This document shows, piece by piece, positions 1 to 7,451 of a stretch of DNA of 64,000 nt (position 1 is the stretch's first letter; every line of letters starts with the position of its first letter). This DNA comes from Halorubrum sp. JWXQ-INN 858. Lineage in GTDB: Archaea > Halobacteriota > Halobacteria > Halobacteriales > Haloferacaceae. The notes beneath the pieces were generated by a model that was not told where the DNA came from, made no database searches, and saw nothing but the letters and a program-made list of their open reading frames with translations. Location: NCBI RefSeq assembly GCF_009806985.1, contig NZ_WUAX01000008.1, forward strand, positions 28,419 through 92,418, in the 5' to 3' direction. Made by a program: the position numbers and the translations under genes.

Positions 1-62
1 ATTTGAACCCCCGGCAACTTGGTCCGAAGCCAAGCACTCTATCCAGACTGAGCTAAGCGCCC
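1..62 (-). tRNA. tRNA-Arg (anticodon TCG), 3' end cut by window edge
   Basis: Read on the minus strand this is a tRNA 5' portion: a 7-nt acceptor strand GGGCGCT, then TA, a D arm starting GCTC, and a 5-bp anticodon stem CTTGG/CCAAG closing the 7-nt loop CTTCGGA, which gives anticodon TCG (arginine, codon CGA). The T arm (GGGGGTTCAAAT) runs into the window start, so the acceptor 3' strand is missing. No intron is visible in the part seen. Confidence 0.93.
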
Positions 63-457
63 GTACTTCCAGTTACCTCGTTGGTCGGTTTAAGTCCCGC
101 GATCCGAATCGACCGACGCGGATGCCTACGATCGATCGTCGATCGCCGATCGTCGCCCGCCGATCGGCGACTCTCGACCGACGACCGCCGCCGATCGCGT
201 CGGCGTCGACGACCAACGATCCGACACGTCCGTTCGGGAACGCGCACCGGCCCGGACCGTCGCCGAAGCGATCCGCCGGGGAGGGACCGGTCAAAGCATC
301 GATATCTCCCGGATCCGACCGTCGATCGTCTGACGCGGTGATCAAAACAAATATTATCCGGAGCGGATATCTTCCTCACAGTCGATGTCTCCCGGTTGGA
401 CGCCATCCCCGTCGCTCGCGTGGCCGCAGGCGGTCGTCTCCCCATCGAGGCACACAT
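63..457. other. Spacer between tRNA-Arg and KaiC-like gene
   Basis: No gene supported. The part from about 110 to 210 is dense in CGATCG-type short palindromes without a clear repeat period. An AT-rich stretch at 341-357 (ATCAAAACAAATATTAT) is the only plausible promoter for the ATPase gene starting at 458 and would give a leader of roughly 80 nt. Confidence 0.4.
89..94 (-). promoter_or_regulatory. TATA-like box for the tRNA-Arg
   Basis: On the minus strand the hexamer CTTAAA lies 27-32 nt before the first tRNA base, the usual distance of an archaeal box A from the transcription start. Inference from position and sequence only. Confidence 0.5.
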
Positions 458-1063
458 ATGTATGACCTCGCCCCCCACCTCGACGCCGACGTCGAGCCGG
501 GAACGAACCTGCTCTTCTCCGGTCCCCCGATGACCGGCAAGCGGCGGCTCGCGATGGATCTCCTCGCCGACGGGACCACCGCCGGCGACGGCACCATCAT
601 CGTCACCACGAAGGACGGTGCCGACCGCGTCCTGAGAGACTACGCGAAGCGCGTCCCGTACGAGGGGAAACCCGTCGCGGTCGTCGATTGCGTCACGCGA
701 CAGCAGGGCGTGGGCGACGTGCGCGACGACGACCGGATCAAGTACACGTCGTCGCCGGTCGACATGACGGGGATCGGGATCAAGCTCTCCGAGTTCCTCC
801 AGGCGTTCTACCGTGACCGGGGGATCGAACGCAACCGGATCATGGTCCACTCGCTGTCGACCCTGCTCATGTATTCCGACCTGCAGACCGTCTTCCGGTT
901 CCTCCACGTGTTCACCGGTCGGGTCCAGAGCGTCGACGGTCTCGGGCTGTTCTGTATCGACTCGACGGCCCACGACGACCAGACGATGAACACGCTCAAA
1001 CAGCTGTTCGACGGGATCATCACCTTCTCCGAGGACGACGAGCCCGACGTCCGGCTCGCCTGA
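458..1063 (+). CDS. RecA-superfamily (KaiC/GvpD/RAD55-like) ATPase, DUF7504-type
   Basis: 201 aa. A Walker A motif SGPPMTGKR sits at residues 21-29, followed by a RecA-like core with a hydrophobic strand near 'LFCIDS' that fits a Walker B position. This is the short single-domain KaiC-like family common in haloarchaea, where members are thought to act in signalling or regulation; no substrate is known. The frame is open further upstream, but the ATG at 458 gives a protein beginning directly before the ATPase fold, and the upstream part is Arg-rich spacer translation. It stands alone, with the CoA-binding protein 87 nt downstream. Confidence 0.8.
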   Translation: MYDLAPHLDADVEPGTNLLFSGPPMTGKRRLAMDLLADGTTAGDGTIIVTTKDGADRVLRDYAKRVPYEGKPVAVVDCVTRQQGVGDVRDDDRIKYTSSPVDMTGIGIKLSEFLQAFYRDRGIERNRIMVHSLSTLLMYSDLQTVFRFLHVFTGRVQSVDGLGLFCIDSTAHDDQTMNTLKQLFDGIITFSEDDEPDVRLA

Positions 1064-1150
1064 ACGGGCCGGTTCTGACGCGAGTTGACCGCCCCCGAAC
1101 GCGAGCGTGTCGAGGGAGCTTTTAGGACCTTCGCCCGCGAACGATCCGGT

Positions 1151-1573
1151 ATGCCAGTCACCGACGACGACGGATTACGCGCGCTGCTCGACGCCGAGAC
1201 GATCGCCGTGATCGGCTGTTCGACGACTCTCGGGAAGCCCGCCCACGACGTGCCGGCGTACCTCCAGCGACAGGGGTACCGCGTGGTCCCGGTGAACCCA
1301 TTCGCGGACGAGGTGCTCGACGAGCCGGCGTACGACTCGCTCGCCGACGTCGACGAGCGGATCGATCTCGTCGACGTGTTTCGCCCCAGCGAGGAGGTGC
1401 CGGACGTCCTCGCGGCGGTCCGTGACCGTAACGAGGCCCGCGGCGACGCCGACGCGGCGTGGCTCCAGCTCGGGATCAGCCACGATGCCGCCGCGGCGGA
1501 AGCCGAGGCCGCCGGGATCACCGTCGTGCAGGACCGGTGTCTCAAGGTCGAACACCGGCGGCTGCTGGGGTGA
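1151..1573 (+). CDS. CoA-binding domain protein (YccU-like)
   Basis: 140 aa, a single Rossmann-type CoA-binding domain. Residues near 20-27 (VIGCSTTLGKPAHDVPAYL) form the nucleotide-binding loop, followed by the family pattern 'GYRVVPVNP' and 'DLVDVFRPSEEVP'. Length matches the small stand-alone family found in bacteria and archaea, whose physiological role is not established. The ATG at 1151 is preferred because the family starts about 15 residues before the first strand; the open frame upstream contains only spacer. Confidence 0.85.
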   Translation: MPVTDDDGLRALLDAETIAVIGCSTTLGKPAHDVPAYLQRQGYRVVPVNPFADEVLDEPAYDSLADVDERIDLVDVFRPSEEVPDVLAAVRDRNEARGDADAAWLQLGISHDAAAAEAEAAGITVVQDRCLKVEHRRLLG

Positions 1574-1632
1574 TCGCCGATCGGTGGCGCGGGTCGTCCG
1601 GCGAAGCCTGACGGGGCGGGAGCGCCGCGGCG

Positions 1633-2613
1633 CTACCCTTCCCACTCCTCGAAGGATCGATAGACGCCCTTCGAGAGGTATCGCTCGGAGGAGTCGGGGA
1701 ACACCGTGACGACGCAGTCGTAGGGGGCGTCGATCCGCCCCTCGTCGATCCCGTGGGCGACGGCCGTCGCCACGAGGCTGTTCGCGGCGGCGGACGAGGC
1801 CACGAGCTGTCCCTCCTCCGCGGCCAGCCGGCCCATCTCCGCGTGGGCCTCCCGGTCCGGGACGGCACGGATGTCGTCGACGAGGTCGGGGTCGAACAGC
1901 GCGTTGGTGTCGATGTCGTGCGTGCCGATCCCCTCGGTCTTGTACGGCTCGTGGGCGACCTCCTCGCCGAGGAACTCGCGGTACGCGGAGCCGGCGGGTT
2001 CGACGGCGACGACGTGGGTGTTCGGGTCGCGCTCGCGGAAGTACCGCGCCATCCCCATCAGCGTCCCGGCGGTGCCACAGCCGGCGACGACGGCGCCGAC
2101 CGCGCCGTCGAGCGCCTCGTCGACCTCGGGGGCCGTCGTCTCGTAGTGCGCCTCGGCGTTGAGGGGGTTCGAGAACTGTTGGGGGACCGCGGCGTTGTCG
2201 AGCTCCGCCGCCAGCTCGTGAGCGCGCTCGATGGCGTACCCCATCCCCTCGTCCGTCGGGGTGTTGATCACGTCCGCGCCGAGCGCGCGCATGAGCTGTT
2301 GTTTCTCGAGGGAGAACCGCTCCGGCACGACGAAGACGGCCTCCAGCCCGAGCTGGCCGGCCGCGACGGCGAGCCCGATCCCGGTGTTGCCGGCGGTCGG
2401 CTCGATCACCGTTCCGCCCGGGTCGAGGTCGCCGCGGTCGAGCATCCGCTCGAGCATGTGCTTCCCGATGCGGTCCTTGATGCTCGCGCCCGGGTTGAAC
2501 GACTCCAGCTTCGCGTACACCGGCACCGCGTCCGGCGAGTCGTGAACCCGGACGAGCGGCGTCTCCCCGATCGTCTCCAGGACGGAGTCGAGGGGCTCGC
2601 GATGGGTCGTCAT
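1633..2613 (-). CDS. cysK: Cysteine synthase family PLP enzyme
   Basis: 326 aa, fold-type II PLP enzyme of the cysteine synthase/cystathionine beta-synthase group. The Schiff-base lysine is K46 in 'PGASIKDRIG'; the substrate loop TAGNTG is at 73-78 and the phosphate-binding glycine loop GCGTAG at 178-183. It would make cysteine from an activated serine and sulfide in the cytoplasm. Family resemblance cannot separate O-acetylserine from O-phosphoserine use. No linked serine acetyltransferase is present. Converges with the CoA-binding protein gene. Confidence 0.88.
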   Translation of the reverse strand: MTTHREPLDSVLETIGETPLVRVHDSPDAVPVYAKLESFNPGASIKDRIGKHMLERMLDRGDLDPGGTVIEPTAGNTGIGLAVAAGQLGLEAVFVVPERFSLEKQQLMRALGADVINTPTDEGMGYAIERAHELAAELDNAAVPQQFSNPLNAEAHYETTAPEVDEALDGAVGAVVAGCGTAGTLMGMARYFRERDPNTHVVAVEPAGSAYREFLGEEVAHEPYKTEGIGTHDIDTNALFDPDLVDDIRAVPDREAHAEMGRLAAEEGQLVASSAAANSLVATAVAHGIDEGRIDAPYDCVVTVFPDSSERYLSKGVYRSFEEWEG

Positions 2614-2692
2614 GTACGGGCAAAAGTTACCGGCCGTTTAGTGCTTTTCCATCGGGGCGACGACCTCCGGGATCCCCGGCGGCTCGTGTCGC

Positions 2693-2802
2693 GATCGGTA
2701 TGCGTCCGATCGATGCGCGTCGGGATCGATACGCGTCGGGATCGATACGCGTCGGGATCGATACGCGTCGGGATCGATGCGCGTCGGGATCGGTATCCGT
2801 CG
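2693..2802. repeat. Short tandem repeat, 16-bp unit, five near-perfect copies plus degenerate ends
   Basis: Unit GATCGATACGCGTCGG runs from 2708 to 2787 in five 16-bp copies (the first and last carry TGCG instead of TACG), flanked by one degenerate copy on each side. It occupies the whole spacer between the cysteine synthase start and the end of the small membrane-protein gene. Confidence 0.9.
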
Positions 2803-2808
2803 CGTCCG

Positions 2809-3093
2809 CTACCAGTCGGCGTACAGCGAGTAGAGGACGATCGCGAACCCGACCGTCGTCAGCGCGCTCTCGATCACGAGCACGGAGTCGGTGTCGAGCC
2901 CGAACGCCTGGTGGGCCGCGCCCGCCAACAGCGCGCCGAGGGTCACGCAGCCGAACCCGATCGCGAGCGCGGCGATCGGCCGCGCACGGGTCCGGCGGTA
3001 CGCCCGATACGCGAAGTACGTGATCAGCCCGCCCAACACCAGCGTCAGCGTCTTGAACGCGACGACCGTCGTCGCGCCGGCGACGTCGATCAC
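2809..3093 (-). CDS. Small membrane protein, DUF7521-like
   Basis: 94 aa with three hydrophobic segments (about residues 5-28, 38-62 and 70-90) separated by the basic loop 'YRAYRRTRARP'. No catalytic motif. Its ATG overlaps the stop codon of the upstream HTH gene (ATGA at 3090-3093), so the two are translationally coupled. This HTH plus DUF7521 membrane-protein pairing recurs in haloarchaea, which suggests the membrane protein acts with the regulator; the function is unknown. Confidence 0.75.
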   Translation of the reverse strand: MIDVAGATTVVAFKTLTLVLGGLITYFAYRAYRRTRARPIAALAIGFGCVTLGALLAGAAHQAFGLDTDSVLVIESALTTVGFAIVLYSLYADW

Positions 3094-3464
3094 GTCTCCC
3101 TCCGGACCTGCGACCAGAGCTCGACGAGCTGGGAGTCGGGCCCGCGGCCGCCGTCTTCGACTTCGACGAGGAACGACCGTCCGTCGTCGAGCTCCACGAC
3201 GAGACGCTCGAACGCGACGACGTACCGCGACCGGTGGTGTCCGCCCGTATCGATCTCCGTCAGCTCGTTCAGCATCGCCGCCGACTCCAGCCGGTCGAGC
3301 TTCTTGTACGCGGTCGACAGCGGCACGTCGGCCGCCTCCGACACCTGCTTTGCAGTCATCGGCCCGTCGAGCGCGGAGACGATGTCGCGGCAGGCGGGGT
3401 CGTCGAGCGCCGCGAACACCTGTTCCGGCTCGGGCGATCCGCCCGCCCGTGCGTCGTAGCCCAT
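3090..3464 (-). CDS. ArsR-like winged-helix transcriptional regulator
   Basis: 124 aa. A winged helix-turn-helix occupies about residues 12-80: 'DPACRDIVSALDGPMTAKQV' and then the recognition helix region 'ADVPLSTAYKKLDRLESAAM', typical of haloarchaeal ArsR/PadR-like regulators. No metal-binding cysteine cluster is seen. The ATG at 3464 is chosen because the upstream extension has no domain similarity. It is the first gene of a two-gene operon with the overlapping DUF7521 protein and probably regulates it or senses the membrane through it (inference). Confidence 0.82.
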   Translation of the reverse strand: MGYDARAGGSPEPEQVFAALDDPACRDIVSALDGPMTAKQVSEAADVPLSTAYKKLDRLESAAMLNELTEIDTGGHHRSRYVVAFERLVVELDDGRSFLVEVEDGGRGPDSQLVELWSQVRRET

Positions 3465-3598
3465 ACCTGGCGACCGCGTCGCGGGCTTAAAACGTTTGGC
3501 GAGCGGGGCTCTCGGCACGACTCCGTGACCGCCCTCACCGCGTTGGCCCCGTGACCGCCCTCACTGTGTCGGCCCCGTGACCGTTCTCGCCGAGTCGC

Positions 3599-3931
3599 TT
3601 ACGCGTCGGCGTCGGCGGCCGCCGCGTCGTCCTCGTCGCCGTCCGCCGTGCCCTCGTCGCTCTCGGCCGCGTCCTCGTCCCCCTCCGCCTCCACGATGTG
3701 AGCCTCCGTGCTCACCGCGTCGAGGTCGACGCCGACCTCGCGGGCGACGGCGTCGAGCACCGCGCGCTGCTCTGCCATCTCGTTTTCGAGCCCGGCCACG
3801 CGGTCGGCGGTGTCTTTCACCGTCGTCTGCGTCTCCTGGACCTCGTCGCGGAGTTCGTTGAGCTTCTGGTAGGTCTGTTCCGCCTTGTCCGCAAGCGTCT
3901 GGATGCGCTTCGCCGTGTCTCCGAATCCCAT
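3599..3931 (-). CDS. DUF5798 coiled-coil protein
   Basis: 110 aa. Residues 1-70 form a heptad-rich helix ('KRIQTLADKAEQTYQKLNEL' and following) typical of a coiled coil; the C-terminal 35 residues are almost entirely Asp/Glu/Ala. The start MGFGDTAKR matches the conserved N-terminus of this haloarchaea-specific family. No function is known; a dimeric structural or adaptor role would be a guess. Confidence 0.78.
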   Translation of the reverse strand: MGFGDTAKRIQTLADKAEQTYQKLNELRDEVQETQTTVKDTADRVAGLENEMAEQRAVLDAVAREVGVDLDAVSTEAHIVEAEGDEDAAESDEGTADGDEDDAAAADADA

Positions 3932-4005
3932 GGGCGTACATCGGCTCCCGGCTACGTGTGTGTTTCCGTTCGTCGACGACGACGCGTCGCCGGCAGCGCG
4001 TCTCG

Positions 4006-4064
4006 GGGTCCGGCAGTACGTCGCAGGGTCCGCCAATACGTCGCGGATCCGGCAGTACGTCGCC
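4006..4064. repeat. Tandem repeat, 20-bp unit, three copies
   Basis: Units at 4006-4025, 4026-4045 and 4046-4064, related to GGGTCCGGCAGTACGTCGCA, lie directly upstream of surE (ATG 4106) in the spacer divergent to the DUF5798 gene. Confidence 0.8.
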
Positions 4065-4105
4065 GCCGACGGTGCGCTTTTGGCCCGACCGCTCGATGAC
4101 CCCGT

Positions 4106-5011
4106 ATGAGCGTCGAGCGGATCCTGTTGACGAACGACGACGGCATCGACGCCGTCGGACTGCGCGCGCTGTACGACGCGCTCGCCGACGACTACGCGGT
4201 CACCGTGGTCGCGCCTGCGGACGACCAGTCCTCGATCGGGCGCGCGCTCTCTCACGGGGTCGACGTCGTCGGCCACGAGCTCGGCTACGTCGTCGACGGC
4301 ACCCCCGCCGACTGCGTCGTCGCCGGCCTCGGCGAGCTGGTCCCCGACGCCGACTGCGTCGTCGCCGGCTGTAACAAGGGCGCGAACCTCGGCGCGTACG
4401 TGTTGGGTCGGTCCGGCACCGTCTCGGCCGCCGTCGAGGCCGCGTTCTTCGACGTGCCGGCGATCGCGGCGTCGATGTACGTCCCGGGCGACGGCGACTG
4501 GTGGCGGACCGAACTCGACGCGGAGGCCTTCGCGCACGCGACGCGGGCGACCCGCCACCTCGTCGACGGCGCGGTCGACGCGGGCGTCTTCGAGACGGCC
4601 GACTACCTCAACCTGAACGCGCCGATCGCGAGGGCGACGGACGCCCGAAACGATGGAGGCGTCGACGCGGAGGCGGACGGGGCGGAGGCGGACGGGACGG
4701 GGGCGGACGGGAGGAAGACAAACGGAGAGGACCTCGCCGACGGCGCCCGCGCAGGCGACGCCCCCGCACCGCTTCGGGTCACGGTCCCGTCGACGTGGTA
4801 CGGGATGGACGCCGAGCGGAACGGCGACGGCGGGGTCACGTTCACCGATCCGATCTGGGGCCGGATGACGTCCGAAGAGGTCCCCGACGACGTGGGCGTC
4901 GACCGGCGAGCGGTCGTCGACGGGGAGGTGTCCGTCTCGCCGCTCACGGCCCTCCACACGGCGGAACCTCACGAAGCGCTCGACGGGTTGGTGGCGTCGT
5001 ACGTGGAGTAA
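4106..5011 (+). CDS. surE: 5'/3'-nucleotidase SurE
   Basis: 301 aa. Metal ligands of the SurE family are visible: D11-D12 in 'LLTNDDGID', the serine in 'DDQSSIGRALS' and the Asn loop 'AGCNKGANLG' (about 87-96). The protein dephosphorylates nucleoside monophosphates. Residues about 185-225 are a low-complexity Ala/Asp/Gly insert (DAEADGAEADGTGADG) absent from bacterial SurE, typical of haloarchaeal linker expansion. The start follows a weak CTTTTGG box 24-31 nt upstream. Its stop codon is immediately followed by the right end of the TnpB element. Confidence 0.92.
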   Translation: MSVERILLTNDDGIDAVGLRALYDALADDYAVTVVAPADDQSSIGRALSHGVDVVGHELGYVVDGTPADCVVAGLGELVPDADCVVAGCNKGANLGAYVLGRSGTVSAAVEAAFFDVPAIAASMYVPGDGDWWRTELDAEAFAHATRATRHLVDGAVDAGVFETADYLNLNAPIARATDARNDGGVDAEADGAEADGTGADGRKTNGEDLADGARAGDAPAPLRVTVPSTWYGMDAERNGDGGVTFTDPIWGRMTSEEVPDDVGVDRRAVVDGEVSVSPLTALHTAEPHEALDGLVASYVE

Positions 5012-5015
5012 ACTA

Positions 5016-5066
5016 CCCCACCCTACTTCGCTCACCGCATACGCGGTTCGCTCGTTGAGGGTGGGG
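5016..5066 (-). ncRNA. Right-end hairpin of the TnpB element, probable 3' part of its guide (omega/re) RNA
   Basis: A 9-bp perfect stem (5016-5024 with 5058-5066, CCCCACCCT/AGGGTGGGG) encloses a 33-nt loop that holds a second 5-bp stem at 5034-5047. It lies just past the tnpB stop codon in the sense of tnpB transcription, where experimentally studied TnpB systems place the scaffold of the guide RNA. The RNA 5' end probably lies within the tnpB 3' coding region and its guide would read into the adjoining surE end. Transcription is inferred, not shown. Confidence 0.5.
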
Positions 5067-5088
5067 CTTTGATGTGGACTCCCGGCAA

Positions 5089-6333
5089 TTAGTCGCCAGC
5101 AATAGGCTGGTAACTCTCGCCGCTCAACATCCCACCATTCACACGCACGTCTACTGGTGCGTCTCCGCTCCCCGACTTGGGCGAGGAACGGAGGCTGTGT
5201 TCCTGTTTCCGGGCGTATCGCACCCCGATATTCTTCGCTGCATTGTAGTCCGCATTGACCTCGTAACCGCATTTCTGACACTCAAAGTGTTCACCATCAC
5301 GGTTTGATTCGTGCGTGAACCCACAGTCCGTCCGAGAACAACGTTGGGACGTGTGGTTCGGCGCAACCTGCTTCACCGCAACGCCTCGTTCAGCGGCCTT
5401 GTACCCGACGTACTCATAGAGGCGACGGAATGCCCAGACGTGGTGCCACTTCGCCTGTGGAAGCCGCTCACGGATGTCTGTTAAGTCCTCGAACACGATC
5501 ACGTCGCATCCGTTCTCGACAGCTTCCGTGACGATCTCGTTGGCGACGACATGGATGTACTGTTTCCGCCACGCTTCTTCGCGCTTTCCGAGGCGAACGA
5601 GTGCGTTGTGCGCGGCTTGCGTGCCGCGCTGTTGCATCTCACCACGCCGCTTCTCGAACTCGCGGCACCAATGATCGTAGTCGTCACCTTGCCAGAACGT
5701 GCCGGTCGAAGATACTGCAAGGCTGTTGACGCCGAGGTCGATACCGAGGACTGTTTGGTGCCCGGTATCTTCCGAAACCTCGGACTCGTCGTCATCGTCC
5801 TTCCGGGTTGTAATGTGGAAGTAGAACTCGTCGGTCGCCTTGTCGTATTGCAGTGTACTCGCCCGGAACTCGTACGCCTCCGAAAGAACGTACTGTTCGT
5901 AGGGCGTCGGGCTGTCCGCCGGGAGTTCAAACTCACACTCAACACGCCCGTTGACGGTTGAGAGTGAGACTTCGTTCCGGTAGAACGTCGCACTCCGCTT
6001 GTCATAGAGCATACTCCACGACGTGAACTCCGGCTGGCTCACACGCTTCCCCTGTTTCCACCGTTCAACGACGCCTTTCGTCGCTTGGACGGCGCGTCGG
6101 ATGGCTTCTTGGACGAGGTTCGCGGTGAGTTCAGTTTCTTCCCGCAGCTCCGCGTAGAGTGCGTCTCGCGCAGTTGAGTTTGCCGTAACGCAGTTGGCGT
6201 AGGAGTCGTCGTCCCAACAGAATTCAGCGGCACGATTCGCACAGTGAAGGAACTGTCGCGCGGATTCGTGGAGGTCGTCGCGCCGCTCATCGGGAACAAT
6301 GAGTTTGACCGGCGCAGTTCGACGCACCTCCAT
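5089..6333 (-). CDS. tnpB: TnpB, RNA-guided nuclease-like protein of IS605/IS1341 family
   Basis: 414 aa. The RuvC triad is intact: D199 in 'VLGIDLGVNSLA', E282 in 'VIVFEDLTDIRERL' and D362 in 'NADYNAAKNIG'. A CX4C...CX2C zinc finger is formed by C332, C337, C352 and C355. The N-terminal 180 residues match the wedge/REC part of haloarchaeal TnpB proteins. Full length with no frameshift, so probably active. Codon use is less GC-biased than in neighbouring genes. In studied relatives the protein uses a guide RNA from the element's right end to cut the empty donor site and favour element retention. Confidence 0.92.
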   Translation of the reverse strand: MEVRRTAPVKLIVPDERRDDLHESARQFLHCANRAAEFCWDDDSYANCVTANSTARDALYAELREETELTANLVQEAIRRAVQATKGVVERWKQGKRVSQPEFTSWSMLYDKRSATFYRNEVSLSTVNGRVECEFELPADSPTPYEQYVLSEAYEFRASTLQYDKATDEFYFHITTRKDDDDESEVSEDTGHQTVLGIDLGVNSLAVSSTGTFWQGDDYDHWCREFEKRRGEMQQRGTQAAHNALVRLGKREEAWRKQYIHVVANEIVTEAVENGCDVIVFEDLTDIRERLPQAKWHHVWAFRRLYEYVGYKAAERGVAVKQVAPNHTSQRCSRTDCGFTHESNRDGEHFECQKCGYEVNADYNAAKNIGVRYARKQEHSLRSSPKSGSGDAPVDVRVNGGMLSGESYQPIAGD

Positions 6334-6420
6334 ATTTCAGATTACTACTAGAGGGTACTTATAATCTCGGGAGTCGGGTAGCTACTGTCGTGCGGTTGCG
6401 TCGTCCTTTGTCGGTTTCCT

Positions 6421-6463
6421 CTCCGACCTACTCGCTCACTCCGCTCGCTCCTTGAGGTCGGAG
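6421..6463 (-). other. Second hairpin with the same loop plan as the right-end hairpin
   Basis: A 9-bp perfect stem (6421-6429 with 6455-6463, CTCCGACCT/AGGTCGGAG) upstream of tnpB. Its loop shares the pattern ACT-CGCTCAC-...-CGCTCG-..-TTG with the hairpin at 5016-5066 in the same orientation, while the stem bases differ. It could be the element's left-end hairpin or the leftover right end of another, lost element. Confidence 0.6.
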
Positions 6464-6607
6464 GCTCCACCTTGTATTATGCTGAGAAGGCCGTACGCGG
6501 GACGAAGTGGATAGCGGGGCGGTGTGGGTGGCTGGGCGGTGTAGATGGCGGGGTGGCGGGGCGGAGTGGATGCGGGATGGACCTCGCGCCACGACCCGCG
6601 GCTCGGC

Positions 6608-7336
6608 CTACTCCTCGTCCCGGCTGACGGTGACCTGCGCCTCGGCGATGACGCGGTCGCCCATCTCGTAGCCCGGCTCGTACACCTCGTGAACCGTCCC
6701 CTCGGGTTGGTCGCTCTCGACGCGGAGCATCACCTGGTGGCGGGACGGGTCGATCTCGGCTCCCGGGTCGGGCTCGATGGCGTCGACGCCCTCCTCCGCG
6801 AGGACCGCGTCGAACTTCTCCAGCGTCGACTCCACGCCGGGACGGACGTCGCTGCCCTCGTCCTGGTCGAGCGCGCGCAGGAGGTCGTTCCGGACCGGCG
6901 CGATCCGCTCGACGAGCGCCTCGGAGGCGCGCTCGCGGATCTCCTCCTGCTTGCGCTTCGCGCGCTCCTTGTAGTTCTTGAAGTCGGCGCGGACGCGGGC
7001 GACCTTGCTCGTCAGCTCCTCGACCTCCGCGTTCGCGGAGGCGGCCTCCTCGCGGGCCGCCGCCAGCTCCGCCTCCAGCGCCGCGACGTCCTCCGCGAGC
7101 GCCGCGTCGTGGTCGGCGACGCGCTCGGCGAGCGATTCGCCGTCGCTCGCCCCGTTCTCGCCGGCCCCGTTGCCCTCGCCGGCCCCGTCGACCCCACCGC
7201 TCTCGTCGACCGCGTCGGTCCCGGTGCCGTCGACCGACTCGGCGTCGGCTTCCCCGTTCGGGTCGGCCGCGGTCGGCTCGGCGTCGGCGTCCGTTCCCTC
7301 GGGCGACTCGACCTCGACGGCGTCGTCGTCGTTCAT
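6608..7336 (-). CDS. grpE: Nucleotide exchange factor GrpE
   Basis: 242 aa. Residues 1-70 are a low-complexity Asp/Glu/Gly/Ala extension, then a long coiled coil from about 75 to 130 ('VADHDAALAEDVAALEAELA' and on), the GrpE signature region 'ARVRADFKNYKERAKRKQ', and a C-terminal beta domain ending 'GDRVIAEAQVTVSRDEE'. GrpE releases ADP from DnaK. The ATG at 7336 is chosen because the longer frame lacks any acidic or conserved character. It is separated by about 34 kb from dnaJ-dnaK and is divergent to menD. Confidence 0.9.
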   Translation of the reverse strand: MNDDDAVEVESPEGTDADAEPTAADPNGEADAESVDGTGTDAVDESGGVDGAGEGNGAGENGASDGESLAERVADHDAALAEDVAALEAELAAAREEAASANAEVEELTSKVARVRADFKNYKERAKRKQEEIRERASEALVERIAPVRNDLLRALDQDEGSDVRPGVESTLEKFDAVLAEEGVDAIEPDPGAEIDPSRHQVMLRVESDQPEGTVHEVYEPGYEMGDRVIAEAQVTVSRDEE

Positions 7337-7421
7337 ACCGGATCGAAGCCGGCGGGCGTGCATAAGCGTTGCAGAACGCGATGGGGACGCTCGTCGTGTG
7401 GGCGGCCGCGAGCCGCGGGAG

Positions 7422-7430
7422 TATTTAAAC
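7422..7430 (+). promoter_or_regulatory. TATA box of menD
   Basis: TATTTAAAC lies 22-30 nt before the menD ATG, in keeping with a leaderless transcript. Confidence 0.65.
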
Positions 7431-7451
7431 CCACCACCCCAACACCGGGCG

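Larger units (their letters stand above)
5012..6480 (-). mobile_element. IS605/IS1341-type element carrying tnpB only
   Basis: The stretch is clearly less GC-rich than its neighbours and codes for a TnpB without a TnpA transposase, the arrangement called IS1341-type. Read on the minus strand it runs from an AT-rich left region (about 6334-6480, with a hairpin at 6421-6463) through tnpB to a right end with a strong hairpin at 5016-5066, ending next to the surE stop codon. No terminal inverted repeats or target duplication are expected or seen. The left limit is approximate. Mobilisation would need a TnpA supplied in trans. Confidence 0.72.

Noticed and set aside
110..210. CGATCG-rich segment after the tRNA as an integration site remnant
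   Set aside because: No tRNA 3'-end duplicate or integrase gene is visible in the window, and CGATCG words are common in this DNA.
5016..5066. The strong hairpin at the surE end as a simple transcription terminator
   Set aside because: It lacks a T run on either strand, archaeal termination does not rely on such hairpins, and its loop matches the second hairpin of the TnpB element.
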